From NCBI GenBank assembly GCA_937995745.1, contig CALKIU010000195.1, forward strand, positions 1 to 7,667: a DNA stretch of 7,667 bases, written 5' to 3'. The notes under the pieces are model-generated. The model saw only the letters and a program-made list of their open reading frames with translations, had not been told where the DNA came from and did no database searches. Made by a program: the position numbers and the translations under genes. The stretch comes from an uncultured Bacillaceae bacterium (GTDB taxonomy: Bacteria; Bacillota; Bacilli; Bacillales; Cytobacillaceae). Positions 6,455-7,667 of the stretch are shown one piece after another (position 1 is the stretch's first letter; every line of letters starts with the position of its first letter).

Positions 6455-6481
6455 AAAAAAGAGCAACATTTGCTGTTGCTC
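6455..6481 (-). terminator. Rho-independent terminator of the helicase gene
   Basis: On the minus strand, a perfect 8-bp stem GAGCAACA/TGTTGCTC with a 5-base loop GCAAA is followed immediately by TTTTTT. It begins 14 bases after the helicase stop codon. It separates the helicase transcript from the DUF6884/mcrB-like/DUF2357 unit, which has its own promoter candidate just beyond. Confidence 0.9.
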
Positions 6482-6495
6482 AAACACTAAAAAGC

Positions 6496-7667
6496 TTATA
6501 TTCGGTTCTCTCTTCTGCCTTTCCTTTCAAAATGATAATGCAGTCTGTATTCACATATATCCCTCGTAATCCGGTAAAGAATTTCTTCATCTTCTTTCAT
6601 AACGGGAAATTCTAACTTAAAAATCCCTTTTTCGAAAGAAACCAACCCTTTCGATGTGCCGCTCCACTTGGTCATAGGCATGGTGGCAATCAGATCACTA
6701 ACACCTTTTTCATCATATTCCCACAGTTTTTTTGTATTTTTATCGGAAAAGTCAATTCTTTTGCGGTATTCTTTTTCCATTAGATATTGGTGAAAAAAAG
6801 GAGCAATTTCTTCAGGTGTCACCGGCTGATGCCATTTGTCTGTTCCTCGCTCCAGCATCGCCAATAGAACAACCATTTTATAGCTTTTTGTCATTAACGT
6901 TTTTTCAACTTCAATCAACCAATCTTTGTAACGCAAATAAACTTCTTTCTCTCTTTCACTCAATTCTTCCGCCCACAACAGAAATCCATAGTATGATTTA
7001 AATTCTTGTCTATATTCAATAGACTCCGATTGTCCATATAGATGCAGTTCAAGATATGAAGGCCGTCTGCCCAGATCCATTTTTACCCGCATATAATCTT
7101 CCAGTAATTTTTCTTTGCGCGGCTGTCTTTTTCGTGTCATTTCTTTCAATAGGTCGATTACTTCAACATCCAAATGAATTTCACACAGTTCCGGAACCAC
7201 CGGTTGAATGAATCTGGATTTCTTATCACCGGCTTTTGAAGTATCAAATAAGCTCAGCTTTATATCTGCATTACGATAGTTTCCTATTAAGTCAATGATC
7301 ACACAATGGCTCTTAGATTCATAAAGTCTTAATCCCCTTCCTATCTGTTGGGTAAAAACCGTCAAAGATTCCGTCGGTCTTACAAACAATAATGTATCAA
7401 CTGAGGGAATATCCACTCCTTCATTAAAAAGATCTACTGTAAAAATAACATCCAGTTTCCCTTTTGAGAGCTCTTCAATGGCTTCATGCCTTCCAACATT
7501 TATCTGCTGTGAATGCAAGGGAACTGTTCGGTAGCCATTTTTATTAAAATAATCCGAGAGAAAATTGGCCTGTTTAATGGATGAACAGAAACAAAGCGTT
7601 CTCATCTGTTTTTTGTCCTCCCAAGCCCGCAAAATTTTTTCAGCCATTTCATTGCGCAATTGAACCT
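6496..7667 (-). CDS. SF2 (DEAD/DEAH-type) helicase, C-terminal part, truncated by window edge
   Basis: This is the C-terminal 389 residues of a superfamily 2 helicase or translocase. The frame is open to the right edge (codons GTT CAA before the apparent TTG at 7659), so that TTG is not a real start and the Walker A and DEAD-box motifs lie outside the window. Visible are the second RecA-fold strand LCFCSS (visible residues 24-29), motif V with VDLFNEGVDIP (about 76-87) and motif VI QQIGRGLRL (106-114), whose arginines R110 and R113 would act as the finger residues. The following 230 or so residues, with a LGRRPSYLE segment and an MTKSYKMVVLLAML helix, resemble the C-terminal extension (DUF3427-like) of bacterial defence helicases that often carry an N-terminal PLD nuclease domain. 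That relationship is from memory of the family. The stop is TAA, followed by a strong terminator, so it is transcribed separately from the genes to its left. The function as a defence DNA translocase is inferred. Confidence 0.9.
   Translation of the reverse strand, partial: VQLRNEMAEKILRAWEDKKQMRTLCFCSSIKQANFLSDYFNKNGYRTVPLHSQQINVGRHEAIEELSKGKLDVIFTVDLFNEGVDIPSVDTLLFVRPTESLTVFTQQIGRGLRLYESKSHCVIIDLIGNYRNADIKLSLFDTSKAGDKKSRFIQPVVPELCEIHLDVEVIDLLKEMTRKRQPRKEKLLEDYMRVKMDLGRRPSYLELHLYGQSESIEYRQEFKSYYGFLLWAEELSEREKEVYLRYKDWLIEVEKTLMTKSYKMVVLLAMLERGTDKWHQPVTPEEIAPFFHQYLMEKEYRKRIDFSDKNTKKLWEYDEKGVSDLIATMPMTKWSGTSKGLVSFEKGIFKLEFPVMKEDEEILYRITRDICEYRLHYHFERKGRRENRI

Noticed and set aside
7657..7659. 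TTG as start codon of the helicase
   Set aside because: The frame is open upstream to the window edge, and essential helicase motifs I to III are missing, so the gene must extend beyond the window.

Overview
The window looks like part of an antiviral defence island on the chromosome or accessory genome of a Gram-positive, Bacillaceae-like bacterium. This rests on low-to-moderate GC, strong GAGGTGA/AGGAGG Shine-Dalgarno sites, TTG and GTG start candidates, sigma-A-type promoter boxes and compact hairpin/T-run terminators. I cannot name the genus from sequence alone. Every convincing gene reads on the minus strand, so transcription runs from the right edge leftwards.

From right to left: (i) 7667-6496 is the C-terminal part of an SF2 helicase of the restriction/defence type, cut by the right edge and closed by a strong terminator at 6481-6455. 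(ii) A new transcription unit starts at a predicted extended -10 promoter (about 6452-6424). It begins with a 141-residue DUF6884-like protein (6386-5961). (iii) Next is an 878-residue McrB-like AAA+ protein (5896-3260). It has an unassigned N-terminal region of about 290 residues, a MrcB_N/DUF3578 domain and a C-terminal NTPase motor. (iv) Its 3' end overlaps an 825-residue DUF2357 protein with a PD-(D/E)XK nuclease core (3288-811), the McrC-like partner. Genes iii and iv together form a McrBC-type (type IV restriction-like) system: the N-terminal domains are expected to recognise modified or foreign DNA, the motor to translocate or remodel it, and the DUF2357 nuclease to cut.

The left 810 bases hold no recognised gene. 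They contain a tandem array of six copies of TCGCCAATA spaced 20 or 21 bases apart (491-602), two hairpins with T-runs (72-97 and 185-201) that look like terminators for convergent transcription, and a weak 51-codon small ORF candidate (792-637) that continues in the nuclease gene's frame directly after its TGA.

The most interesting points are the sharp drop in GC within the mcrB-like gene near the Walker A motif, suggesting a swapped recognition module; the large unassigned N-terminal region of that protein; the DUF6884-like gene placed first in the same unit; the NMDE variant of the McrB NTAD signature; and the helically phased 9-base repeat array downstream of the operon.
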